Positions 8,281-14,745 are shown, counted from the stretch's first letter. The stretch is DNA of 17,122 nucleotides from Methylovirgula sp. (GCA_025356505.1 JANXSV010000089.1:1-17122), one strand, 5' to 3'. Numbers and translations: made by a program. Notes: generated from the letters alone by a model not told the origin.

Positions 8281-9662
8281 GGTGCGGCTGCGGGCGCGGC
8301 GGCATCGCCAGCCGCATTGGCACCGTCCTTTTTACGGCGTTTCTTTGGTTCTACGGACGTTGCGCCGGGACCCGGCTTCGCAGTTTGGGAACCTGATACC
8401 CCATCTGCCACACCTGCATTTCCAACACCAGCCGGTGCTTCTCCGGCCTTGGCCGCGCCCTCTTGCGGCGGTGTTTGAACCTCTGCCTTAACATCCGGCA
8501 CAGCTTGCGTCTCACCGCCCACGCTAATTTTGGCACCTTCTTTGAGCCGTGCAAACCCGCTGGTAATGATGCTCTGGCCCTGCGTGACGGCACCCTCAAT
8601 CACCGCCGTATTTTCATCCTGGCGTGGCACGGAAACTGGAATGGCAGCCGATTTTCCGTCTATCGCGGCATAAATGAAAGCGCCGTTAGGGCCCCTCTGC
8701 ACAGCCACTGTAGGAACCGTCAAAACACCGCGCAGCGTCGACAGCACCAGCTTGATGCTGACAAACTGGCCCGGCCAGAGCTGGAGGTTTGAATTGGGAA
8801 ATTCCGCCCGGAATTTCACCGAGCCGGTGGTGGCGTCCACCTGATTATCTATCGTGGTCACTTGGCCCTGATCGAGCACCTTGGCGCTATCGGCATCAAT
8901 CACGCTGACACTGAGCGCGGCCTGCTTATTGGCCGCATTGGCGGCGCGCAGATATTGCTGCGGCAAGTTGAACACCACGCCAATGGGCCGAAGCTGCGTA
9001 ATCGTGACCAGTCCGGCTGTGTCCCCCGCATGGATGACATTGCCCGGATCAACGGCGCGAAAGCCCGCCCGTCCGCTGATCGGCGCTTTAATCACCGCAT
9101 AATCGAGAATTGCCCTGGCATTGGCAATGACGCCCGCATCATATTGTATCTGAGCCTGAAATTGCGCGACGCTCGCTGCTTGCGTATCCGCCTGCTGACG
9201 CGAGCTATATTGGGTTGAAGCCAAAGTCTTGTAGCGCTCCAAATCCTTCAAAGCGTTGCCAAGCTGGGCCTCGTCTTGCGCTTTTTTGGCAAGAGTTTGA
9301 TCATATTGCGCCTGATAGGTGGTCGCGTCGATGCGTGCGAGGATATCGCCAGCTTTGACATCCTGACCATCCTTGAACGTCACCTCGCTCAGACGCCCGT
9401 CGATTTGCGCCCGAACCACCACCTGATTCAACGGCTGGGCAGTGCCGATGGCTTCAAGATTCACCGGCACATCCTGGCGTTTGACAGGAGCCACCAGCAC
9501 AGAAATCGCCTCATCGGGGTTACGCGCCCGCCGCCCTGTTGCTTCTTTGACAACGGGGGCGTGCCAATAGGGCTCAAGCCAAGCGGGCCTGTATCCGGTC
9601 GCGGCACAGTAAATTGCAAAAGCAATAGCGCCGAACACGAGCAATACGATCAACCGCTTCAT
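8277..9662 (-). CDS. mdtA: Periplasmic adaptor (membrane fusion protein), MdtA-like
   Basis: A 461-residue membrane-fusion protein linking the RND pump to the outer-membrane channel. Residues 4-22 form an N-terminal membrane anchor. Then come the split lipoyl/barrel-sandwich domain (VVVRAQIDGRLSEV at 81-94, IKAPISGRAGFR at 191-202), an alpha-hairpin with Gln/Ala-rich helices (about 113-185), and the beta-barrel and membrane-proximal domains (IDNQVDATTGSVKFRAEF, WPGQFVSIKL, GFARLKEGAKISVGG). The order and wording closely follow E. coli MdtA (415 aa). The extra length is a C-terminal tail of about 75 residues (386-461), rich in Ala, Pro and Gly with a basic patch KKRRKK, not seen in MdtA. It starts 1 nt after the stop of the outer-membrane factor gene and overlaps mdtB by 4 nt. 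Confidence 0.95.
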   Translation of the reverse strand: MKRLIVLLVFGAIAFAIYCAATGYRPAWLEPYWHAPVVKEATGRRARNPDEAISVLVAPVKRQDVPVNLEAIGTAQPLNQVVVRAQIDGRLSEVTFKDGQDVKAGDILARIDATTYQAQYDQTLAKKAQDEAQLGNALKDLERYKTLASTQYSSRQQADTQAASVAQFQAQIQYDAGVIANARAILDYAVIKAPISGRAGFRAVDPGNVIHAGDTAGLVTITQLRPIGVVFNLPQQYLRAANAANKQAALSVSVIDADSAKVLDQGQVTTIDNQVDATTGSVKFRAEFPNSNLQLWPGQFVSIKLVLSTLRGVLTVPTVAVQRGPNGAFIYAAIDGKSAAIPVSVPRQDENTAVIEGAVTQGQSIITSGFARLKEGAKISVGGETQAVPDVKAEVQTPPQEGAAKAGEAPAGVGNAGVADGVSGSQTAKPGPGATSVEPKKRRKKDGANAAGDAAAPAAAP

Positions 9663-9663
9663 T

Positions 9664-11097
9664 TCACTTCACGTCTTTCATATCCCAGCCGCCACCCAGC
9701 GCCTGTATCAAGCTGACATAGGCCTGAAACTTCGCCAGGCGAATTTGCACCAGCACATCTTGCGCATTGAACAGGCTGGTTTCCGAATTCAACAAGTTCA
9801 CAAGATCAATGGTTCCGGATTTCAGTGCGGTCAGGTTGATTTCATAAGCGCGGCGCGACGCGCGGATCGCTTCAGTCTGCAATGCCTCGTGCCGCGTCTG
9901 GAACTTCACTGCCGCCAGCGCATTCTCGACATCGGCAAGCGCTTGAATAATGTCCTTGCGGTAGCTGAACAAAAGCTGTTCGCGCAAAGCGCGGTCGGCA
10001 TCCAACTGCCCTTGTAAATTACCGCCATCGAAAATCGGAGCGGTCAGCGAGCTGGCAACCGAGGCCAGAATGGCTTCCGGACGGATCAGATTCTGCAAAG
10101 TCAGGCTCTGCAAGCCAAGCTTGCCATTCAAAGAAACATTCGGCAGCAGCGCGGCGCGCGCCGCTTCGACATTGGCTTTTTGCGCCGCCAACCTAGCCTC
10201 AGCAGCCGCAATATCCGGGCGGCGGGTCAACAACTGCGACGGTAACCCCGCGCTGATATGCGGCACATGCAGCAAGCCCAGACCGCCGCCGGCAAGTTTG
10301 AGCCGCTCGGGAACCTGCCCCACCAAAACCGCCAGAGTGTTGCGTGCCTGCTGCGCGCTCAATTGCAATTCTGGCACCAGCGCGCGCGCATTGGTCGCGA
10401 TCACCTCTTGGCTGGCTTCTTCGAGAGCGGTGGAGGTGCCGACCTTGATGCGGCCACGAATGGCTTCGAGCACTTCGGAGGAGAGGCGAATATTTTCACC
10501 GGCAATCTTCAACCGGTCCTGCGCAGCCAGACCTTGGAGATAGGCATTGGATACCGCGGCCAGCGTCGAAAGTTGAACAGTGTCGCGGTCGAACTGCGTT
10601 GCAACGAGTTGATCTCGCGCAGCCTCCACACTCGAAGCGTTTTTACCCCAGAAATCCAGCATGTAACTTGCGGTCAGTCCCAGATCAAAACTATTGCTGG
10701 TGCTGCTATTAAAAGGCGCGGTCTTGGCGCGGGCCGTGCCTGGACTTTGGGTGCGGCTGGCGTCGCCATAACCGGAAATCTGCGGCTGCAACGCCGCGCC
10801 GCTCTGGCTTAACTGCGCTTGCGCCTGCCGGATTTTGGCCCCCGCTACAGCAATATCGAAGTTGTTGTCGAAAGCCGATGCGCTCAGCCGCGCCAATTCT
10901 GACGAGCCGAACAGTTTCGGCCAAAGCCTTGGCAGCGGGGCGGCCGCGCCGCTCGCATTCGAAAACCGCGCAGGCAGGGCCACACCGCTGGCATTTTGCG
11001 GCTCCGGCGTCATACAGCCGGCCAAAGTCAGAGCGCAAAACCCTGCGGCGCTGAATTTTAACCTTGTGCCAAACATCGCCGCCAATTCAACATCCAT
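9664..11097 (-). CDS. Outer-membrane efflux lipoprotein, NodT/OprM family
   Basis: A 477-residue outer-membrane factor that would form the trimeric exit duct of the pump encoded downstream. It has a lipoprotein signal: basic start, hydrophobic stretch and lipobox LAGC with the lipidated cysteine at C28. Two OEP repeats follow. The diagnostic segment is LLTRRPDIAAAEARLAAQKA (289-308) followed by LPNVSLNGKLGLQSL, as in NodT/CusC/OprM-type proteins. It is the first gene of the efflux operon, so the system does not need to borrow a separate TolC as E. coli MdtABC does. ATG 11097 is the first start; ATG 11076 (Met8, MFGTRLKFSAAGFCALTLAGC) gives a more typical signal peptide and is a good alternative. 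Neither has a strong Shine-Dalgarno sequence. Confidence 0.93.
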   Translation of the reverse strand: MDVELAAMFGTRLKFSAAGFCALTLAGCMTPEPQNASGVALPARFSNASGAAAPLPRLWPKLFGSSELARLSASAFDNNFDIAVAGAKIRQAQAQLSQSGAALQPQISGYGDASRTQSPGTARAKTAPFNSSTSNSFDLGLTASYMLDFWGKNASSVEAARDQLVATQFDRDTVQLSTLAAVSNAYLQGLAAQDRLKIAGENIRLSSEVLEAIRGRIKVGTSTALEEASQEVIATNARALVPELQLSAQQARNTLAVLVGQVPERLKLAGGGLGLLHVPHISAGLPSQLLTRRPDIAAAEARLAAQKANVEAARAALLPNVSLNGKLGLQSLTLQNLIRPEAILASVASSLTAPIFDGGNLQGQLDADRALREQLLFSYRKDIIQALADVENALAAVKFQTRHEALQTEAIRASRRAYEINLTALKSGTIDLVNLLNSETSLFNAQDVLVQIRLAKFQAYVSLIQALGGGWDMKDVK

Positions 11098-11134
11098 TCA
11101 TGCGCACAAGCGCGCTTTTAAGAGGGAAGCTCAC

Positions 11135-11155
11135 GCACCGCACAATCCGCGGTAC
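11135..11155. promoter_or_regulatory. Inverted repeat upstream of the efflux operon, possible operator
   Basis: GCACCGC and GCGGTAC flank a 7-nt spacer; the arms match at six of seven positions (ACCGC/GCGGT exact). It is centred about 48 bp upstream of the outer-membrane factor start, where a TetR- or MarR-like repressor site would be expected. No regulator is adjacent, and chance cannot be excluded. Confidence 0.25.
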
Positions 11156-11261
11156 TAGCCCATACCTTTTACGTGGTGGCATAAAGGCAAATCACAATCG
11201 AGCCAAATTACCAATTCGTAACACATGCGGCAGGCACTTCTGCGAGCGGCCTCCGCCATGT

Positions 11262-11290
11262 TTGGCACTCGCCGGAAAAACAGCCATAAA
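11262..11290 (+). promoter_or_regulatory. Candidate sigma-70 promoter for the DUF1003-DUF4337 unit
   Basis: TTGGCA at 11262-11267 and CATAAA at 11285-11290 are separated by 17 nt. The -35 differs from TTGACA at one position and the -10 from TATAAT at two. Transcription would begin near 11297, leaving a leader of about 80 nt before the ATG at 11379. Confidence 0.4.
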
Positions 11291-11378
11291 CCTTTCTGAC
11301 AACGCAATCGCCATTGCATGTGAATGCTGAACAGGCTACTGACAAAATTTGATCGAAGGTGAAATAACGAGGGCGACC

Positions 11379-12227
11379 ATGGCAGAAATTATGGCTAAAC
11401 CTGTATCAGCGACCGCGATTGTGAGCGATGTCGACACTCTTGTCTCACCCGTATCCGTTTTACGTCCCGTTTGCTGCATATGCGGCCTTGAAAAAGCAAA
11501 ACGCGAGCTTGTCAGCCTTGATCTTTTGCGGCCGTCGCTGTCGGAAAGCATCCTCGAAGCCAATCCGGGAGCAACGCTGGAAAGCTTCATTTGCCGCACA
11601 GATCTAGCCGTATATCGCACCCAGTATGTCCGCAATCTGCTACAGGCTGAGCATGGTGAAATAACCGAGCTTGACCGCCGCGTCGCCGAATCTATCACGC
11701 TTCACGACACTCTTGCCGAAGATACCGAGCGCGAATACGAAGAAGATCGCACCTTCGGCGAGCGCTTGTCCGATGTCATCGCCAGCTTCGGCGGCAGTTG
11801 GACCTTTATCATTATTTTTATGGTCATCCTGTTTAGCTGGATGATTCTTCAAAGCGTTTTGGGCGAGCTTGCCTTCGACGTCTATCCATATATTCTGCTC
11901 AATCTTGTTCTATCCTGTATCGCGGCGCTGCAGGCCCCGATTATCATGATGAGCCAGAAACGGTCGGAAGCTAAAGACCGTCTACGCGCCGAAAACGATT
12001 ATCAGGTCAACCTCAAGGCGGAGTTGGAAATCCGGCACCTTCACGAGAAAATGGATCACCTATTGTCACGGCAATGGCAGCGTCTTGCCGAAATTCAGCA
12101 AATCCAACTTGAGATGATGAGCGATCTTACCGTTCGGCGCCCGCGCAAAAAAGCGCCTGCTGCCAAAAAGAAGCGCGCTGAAAGAAAGCCGAAAAGCACG
12201 CCGCCAATCACCGCTCCGGCGGTTTAG
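11379..12227 (+). CDS. DUF1003 family membrane protein
   Basis: A 282-residue protein of uncharacterised family DUF1003. The family core is unmistakable: FGERLSDVIASFGGSWTFII (about 127-146), two membrane segments (about 142-160 and 172-190), the amphipathic stretch LQAPIIMMSQKRSEAKDRLR, then NLKAELEIRHLHEKMDHLL, which looks coiled-coil. The N-terminal part has a cysteine cluster (C32, C33, C35 in CCICG) and C72 (FICRTDL), suggesting a small metal-binding or redox knuckle. The C-terminus is basic (RRPRKKAPAAKKKRAERKPK), probably cytoplasmic. I chose ATG 11379 because GAGGG at 11369-11373 lies 5 nt upstream; a TTG at 11349 would add 10 residues without such a site. It is probably cotranscribed with the DUF4337 gene 49 nt downstream. 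The biochemical function is unknown. Confidence 0.92.
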   Translation: MAEIMAKPVSATAIVSDVDTLVSPVSVLRPVCCICGLEKAKRELVSLDLLRPSLSESILEANPGATLESFICRTDLAVYRTQYVRNLLQAEHGEITELDRRVAESITLHDTLAEDTEREYEEDRTFGERLSDVIASFGGSWTFIIIFMVILFSWMILQSVLGELAFDVYPYILLNLVLSCIAALQAPIIMMSQKRSEAKDRLRAENDYQVNLKAELEIRHLHEKMDHLLSRQWQRLAEIQQIQLEMMSDLTVRRPRKKAPAAKKKRAERKPKSTPPITAPAV

Positions 12228-12276
12228 CCGGCAAACCAACCTGTTTAATCAAAAATAATTTTAGAGGGAGAGCATT

Positions 12277-12852
12277 ATGGAATTAGAAACGCAGGAACAT
12301 CTGGAGCACGCCGAACATGCTGCCCACGCCGCGGAAGAGGGAAACTCTTTCATCACCACCGTTTCCGTGACCATTGCCATTCTGGCGGTTATCGCAGCCA
12401 CGGTCGGCAGCATGGAAACACTGGCAACGGGCGGGGCCATCGCCGAGAAAAATACTGCCGTGCTGAAGCAAAGCCAGGCCAGCGACCAATGGGCATTTTA
12501 CCAGTCGAAAAGCCTGAAAAAGAACATGTATGACATCGCCGCCGCCCAGGCGACTGCCTCAGGCGGCAAGCCGGAAGATTTTGAAAAATCCGCCAAGCGC
12601 TATGATGGTGAATCCGAAGAAATCAAGAAAAAGGCCGAGGAACTCGAGCACGAGCGCGATGAGAAGCTCGCCGAAGGTGATCATTTCGAGCATCGCCATC
12701 ATATTCTGACCATCGCCGTGACCATCATTCATGTGGCAATCGCCGTCGCCACTGTAGCCATCATCACCAAGGGTCAAAAATGGCCTTGGTACGCATCGAT
12801 CGTTTTGGCGATCATCGGAATGGGCGTGGCAGGAAGCTCCTACGTCGGTTGA
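12277..12852 (+). CDS. DUF4337 family membrane protein
   Basis: A 191-residue protein of uncharacterised family DUF4337. It begins with a His/Glu-rich soluble segment (HLEHAEHAAHAAEE), followed by a membrane segment at about 26-46. A long charged, probably coiled-coil region follows (58-135; DQWAFYQSKSLKKNMYDIAA is typical of the family, then EEIKKKAEELEHERDEK). Two more membrane segments lie at about 143-163 and 169-188. A strong Shine-Dalgarno sequence (AGAGGGAGAG) precedes the ATG. It follows the DUF1003 gene with a 49-nt AT-rich gap and ends just before a strong terminator, so the two likely form one transcript. No function is established for the family. Confidence 0.9.
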   Translation: MELETQEHLEHAEHAAHAAEEGNSFITTVSVTIAILAVIAATVGSMETLATGGAIAEKNTAVLKQSQASDQWAFYQSKSLKKNMYDIAAAQATASGGKPEDFEKSAKRYDGESEEIKKKAEELEHERDEKLAEGDHFEHRHHILTIAVTIIHVAIAVATVAIITKGQKWPWYASIVLAIIGMGVAGSSYVG

Positions 12853-12890
12853 TAAAGTCCCCGGCTGAAAAACGGGCTGAGAAATTAAAC

Positions 12891-12923
12891 AAAAAAGCCC
12901 GGAACAGAGTCCCGGGCTTTTTT
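12891..12923. terminator. Bidirectional intrinsic terminator
   Basis: AAAAAAGCCCGG (12891-12902) and CCGGGCTTTTTT (12912-12923) form a 12-bp perfect stem with a 9-nt loop. The arms carry a T-run on either strand. It can end transcription from the DUF4337 gene (stop 12852) and, read the other way, from the secreted-protein gene. Confidence 0.9.
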
Positions 12924-12942
12924 CTTAAAGTAACATCGCACT

Positions 12943-12970
12943 GCTTCAGGATTTTAAAAACTCTTGAAGC
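12943..12970. repeat. 28-nt imperfect hairpin in the convergent intergenic region
   Basis: GCTTCAGGA at the left pairs with TCTTGAAGC at the right (nine pairs including one G-T), followed by one mismatch and three A-T pairs around the centre. There is no T-run after it on either strand, so it is not a classical terminator. It lies between the terminator and the tandem repeats, in the likely 3' untranslated region of the - strand gene. Confidence 0.6.
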
Positions 12971-12978
12971 GCTGCCAT

Positions 12979-13048
12979 CAGATTACATGCCTCAGATTAC
13001 ATGCCTCAGATTACATGCCTCAGATTACATGCCTCAGATTACATGCCT
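12979..13048. repeat. Five perfect tandem copies of a 14-bp unit
   Basis: CAGATTACATGCCT occurs five times head to tail without a mismatch (12979, 12993, 13007, 13021, 13035). The last copy, read on the - strand as AGGCATGTAATCTG, contains the final Gly-Met codons and the TAA stop of the secreted-protein gene. The array therefore duplicates the end of that gene into its 3' untranslated region. Copies are directly abutting, so this is a minisatellite, not a CRISPR array. Confidence 0.97.
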
Positions 13049-13581
13049 GTTGTCTTCATGCGTGTGTTGCAGGCGCTGTAATACTTGGGCCATGATGCGT
13101 ACTGAGCCTTCAAGGTTACCTTGTTCGCATCCCATTCAGCGCCGCAAGCCTTCATGCGGGCGTCGTGGCCAGCCTTGCCCGGAGCATTGAGCGCGGTTGG
13201 CGCAACAGCAGGAGCCATTGGCTTTGCAGGTGCGGCCATTGTTGGAGCCGGCATCGGCTTTGCAGCTGCGGCTGGCGCAGGAGCCACAACGGCAGGTGCA
13301 GCGGCGGCTGGCGCAGGCATTGGCTTAGCAGGGGTTGTTGCAGCAGCAGGTGCGGCTGGCGCAGTTGCTGCAGCAGGCGTTGCCTTCATGTCAGCCGAGC
13401 ACTTCGAATAAAACTGCGACCAGGTCATGCCGTTCAGAGCATTTGCGGTCTTCGCAGCTTCATACTTCGCGCCGCATTCTTTCATTGCCGAAGCGGCAAG
13501 CGCTGGAGCGCTGGCAGCAAGGGTAAATCCGGCAGCCATCACAGCCGCGCCAAATACAGTTCCCATCAAACGAATTGTCAT
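13039..13581 (-). CDS. Secreted Ala/Pro-rich protein with duplicated two-cysteine domain
   Basis: A 180-residue hypothetical protein. The N-terminus is a typical Sec signal peptide with likely cleavage after ALA (27-29). Two similar segments follow, at about 33-66 (MKECGAKYEAAK...TWSQFYSKC) and 143-176 (MKACGAEWDANK...SWPKYYSAC). In each, two cysteines lie exactly 25 residues apart (C36/C61 and C146/C171), so each probably forms an internal disulfide in the periplasm. They are joined by a flexible linker of about 70 residues, almost all Ala and Pro, with three AKPM motifs. The ATG has a good Shine-Dalgarno sequence (TAGGAGAG). I recognise no characterised family; the Cys spacing is loosely reminiscent of PsiF-type repeats but that is weak. 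The stop codon lies in the 14-bp tandem repeat. Confidence 0.85.
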   Translation of the reverse strand: MTIRLMGTVFGAAVMAAGFTLAASAPALAASAMKECGAKYEAAKTANALNGMTWSQFYSKCSADMKATPAAATAPAAPAAATTPAKPMPAPAAAAPAVVAPAPAAAAKPMPAPTMAAPAKPMAPAVAPTALNAPGKAGHDARMKACGAEWDANKVTLKAQYASWPKYYSACNTRMKTTGM

Positions 13582-13632
13582 ATTACTCTCCTAAAAAAAC
13601 AGTGTCACCGACCACCAAATGGATGCGCGCTT

Positions 13633-13674
13633 CTTTCGACCGAACCTTGCCGATCGAAACCTCCCGACTGAAAC
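13633..13674 (-). repeat. Three imperfect 14-nt direct repeats in the probable leader
   Basis: On the - strand three adjacent 14-mers read GTTTCAGTCGGGAG, GTTTCGATCGGCAA and GGTTCGGTCGAAAG (+ strand 13661-13674, 13647-13660, 13633-13646), with the shared core TTCRRTCG. They lie 52 to 93 nt upstream of the secreted-protein start. If the promoter at 13681-13705 is real they are at or just after the transcription start, so they could act as a binding array on DNA or RNA. Confidence 0.5.
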
Positions 13675-13680
13675 TTGCCT

Positions 13681-13705
13681 GACGGCATGGCGCCCCATTG
13701 GTTCC
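13681..13705 (-). promoter_or_regulatory. Candidate EcfG-type (general stress) promoter
   Basis: Read on the - strand the segment is GGAAC, 16 nt, then CGTC. The alphaproteobacterial EcfG (PhyR-controlled) consensus is GGAAC-N16/17-CGTT, so only the last base of the -10 differs. It is correctly oriented toward the secreted-protein gene, 100 nt upstream of its ATG. Transcription would begin near 13674. Short motifs of this kind do occur by chance. Confidence 0.4.
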
Positions 13706-13721
13706 TATATGCCCGTTGCTA

Positions 13722-13736
13722 CATGAACGGTTCATG
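13722..13736. promoter_or_regulatory. Perfect 15-bp palindrome, possible operator
   Basis: CATGAACGGTTCATG has two 7-nt arms that are exact reverse complements around one central base. Its centre lies about 55 bp upstream of the transcription start expected from the EcfG-like motif, a position suited to an activator. The binding protein is unknown. Confidence 0.5.
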
Positions 13737-13803
13737 ACTAAATCACGGCACAAATTCGACTTGCCTGGTGAAATCCACCCCGACCCGCCTGATAGCATCG
13801 TGC

Positions 13804-14724
13804 CTAAACCTCGATCAGCTTGATACCGCCAAAACGCCGTATCAACCATGAGCGAAACAACGCCACCGCCTCATTGTTCAAATCTTCCGGGTGGGTCGCC
13901 AGATAATAGCCATAGCCATCATCGAGCAAGATATCAAATGGTTGCACGAGTTTCCCCGCTGCAATTTCGGAGCGGAACAACATTGGATCCACCAGCGCCA
14001 AGCCTTCTCCCGACAGCGCATATTGTACTGCAAGCTGCGCCGTATCAAAAACCAGACCACGATTGACCTTGATTTCGGGATGCCCGGCACGGCGCATGAA
14101 CATTTCCCAAAACTCGTGGCGCGGACGGCCCTCAAGCTTCACATGCAGCAAATCGTTCTTGGTCACCAGCGTCACAATATCAACGCCCGGATTACGCTCG
14201 AGCAGAGTTGGCGAACATAACACCGTGGTTTGCACCATCCAAAGCAAATCAAGGATCGAATTGCTCACTTCCGGTTGCTTATAGGCAACGGCGACATCGG
14301 CATCGCCATCGTTCGGATTGGTCGAGGGTGCCGAAACAATGTCCAGCGTGATTTCGGGTTGCTCCGCGCGGAAATCCAGCAACAGCGGAACCGCCAATTG
14401 ATGCGCGAATGTAGGCGGGAGAAACACTTTCAGCACCCGTTTTGGCGTGCCTTTCTCGCGGATGATTTCGCCAAGAGCCTGATCAATCCTATCAAAGCTC
14501 TTGGTCACCACCGGCAGCAAATGTTTACCCGCATCGGTCAACACCAGTTGCTGCGGGCGGCGCTCGAACAGGGGCACACCGAGGAACTGCTCCAGCACGA
14601 TGACGTGCCGCGAAACTGCGCTCTGGGCGACCGTCAATTTATTGGCCGCCGCGGTAAAGCTGAGCAAATTACCAGCCGCCTCAAACGCCCGCAACGCGTT
14701 GAGCGGCAACCATTTACGATCCAT
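13804..14724 (-). CDS. LysR-family transcriptional regulator, GcvA-like
   Basis: A 306-residue LysR-type regulator of normal length. The winged helix-turn-helix occupies residues 6-65: LPLNALRAFEAAGNLLSFTAAA, then LTVAQSAVSRHVIVLEQFLG, PLFERRPQQLVLTDAG. The C-terminal substrate-binding domain (about 95-300) has the pattern of the GcvA subgroup, including GEGLALVDPMLFRSEIAAGKLVQPFD near the end. It is the last gene of a co-directional group with the iron-alcohol dehydrogenase and the enolase-superfamily enzyme, starting 21 nt after the latter's stop. It most likely controls that group in response to its substrate or an intermediate (inferred). This differs from the common divergent LysR arrangement and implies autoregulation from the shared promoter, unless it has its own within the upstream gene. 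Confidence 0.93.
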   Translation of the reverse strand: MDRKWLPLNALRAFEAAGNLLSFTAAANKLTVAQSAVSRHVIVLEQFLGVPLFERRPQQLVLTDAGKHLLPVVTKSFDRIDQALGEIIREKGTPKRVLKVFLPPTFAHQLAVPLLLDFRAEQPEITLDIVSAPSTNPNDGDADVAVAYKQPEVSNSILDLLWMVQTTVLCSPTLLERNPGVDIVTLVTKNDLLHVKLEGRPRHEFWEMFMRRAGHPEIKVNRGLVFDTAQLAVQYALSGEGLALVDPMLFRSEIAAGKLVQPFDILLDDGYGYYLATHPEDLNNEAVALFRSWLIRRFGGIKLIEV

Positions 14725-14745
14725 TCTTCACTCTGTCAGTCCCCC

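Larger units (their letters stand above)
11098..11378. other. Divergent intergenic region between the efflux operon and the DUF1003 gene
   Basis: This 281-bp gene-free stretch must carry the promoters for both directions. For the + strand a plausible sigma-70 promoter lies at 11262-11290. For the - strand I find no convincing -35/-10 pair, only an inverted repeat at 11135-11155 near the efflux start. A small inverted repeat GCAAT-CGCC-ATTGC lies at 11304-11317, just downstream of the proposed + promoter. No small ORF or RNA gene was recognised. Confidence 0.6.

Noticed and set aside
12873..12901. Possible antiterminator: CGGGCT (12873-12878) could pair with AGCCCG (12896-12901) and disrupt the terminator stem
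   Set aside because: Six pairs compete with a 12-bp stem, and the site lies after the last gene of its unit, where attenuation would have no target.
12979..13048. CRISPR array
   Set aside because: The 14-bp copies abut with no spacers and there are no cas genes.
12780..13190. + strand open frame crossing the terminator and the 14-bp repeats
   Set aside because: It overlaps the DUF4337 gene out of frame, and its repeated peptide (DYMPQITCL) merely reflects translation of the minisatellite.
13767..13779. GGTG-N5-CACC hairpin after the LysR gene as a terminator
   Set aside because: Only four base pairs and no T-run; readthrough into the next gene cannot be excluded but this is not a credible terminator.
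13583..13849. - strand open frame (88 codons) between the LysR gene and the secreted-protein gene
   Set aside because: It runs through the EcfG-like motif, the direct repeats and the secreted gene's Shine-Dalgarno region and overlaps the LysR 3' end. The composition is not protein-like.
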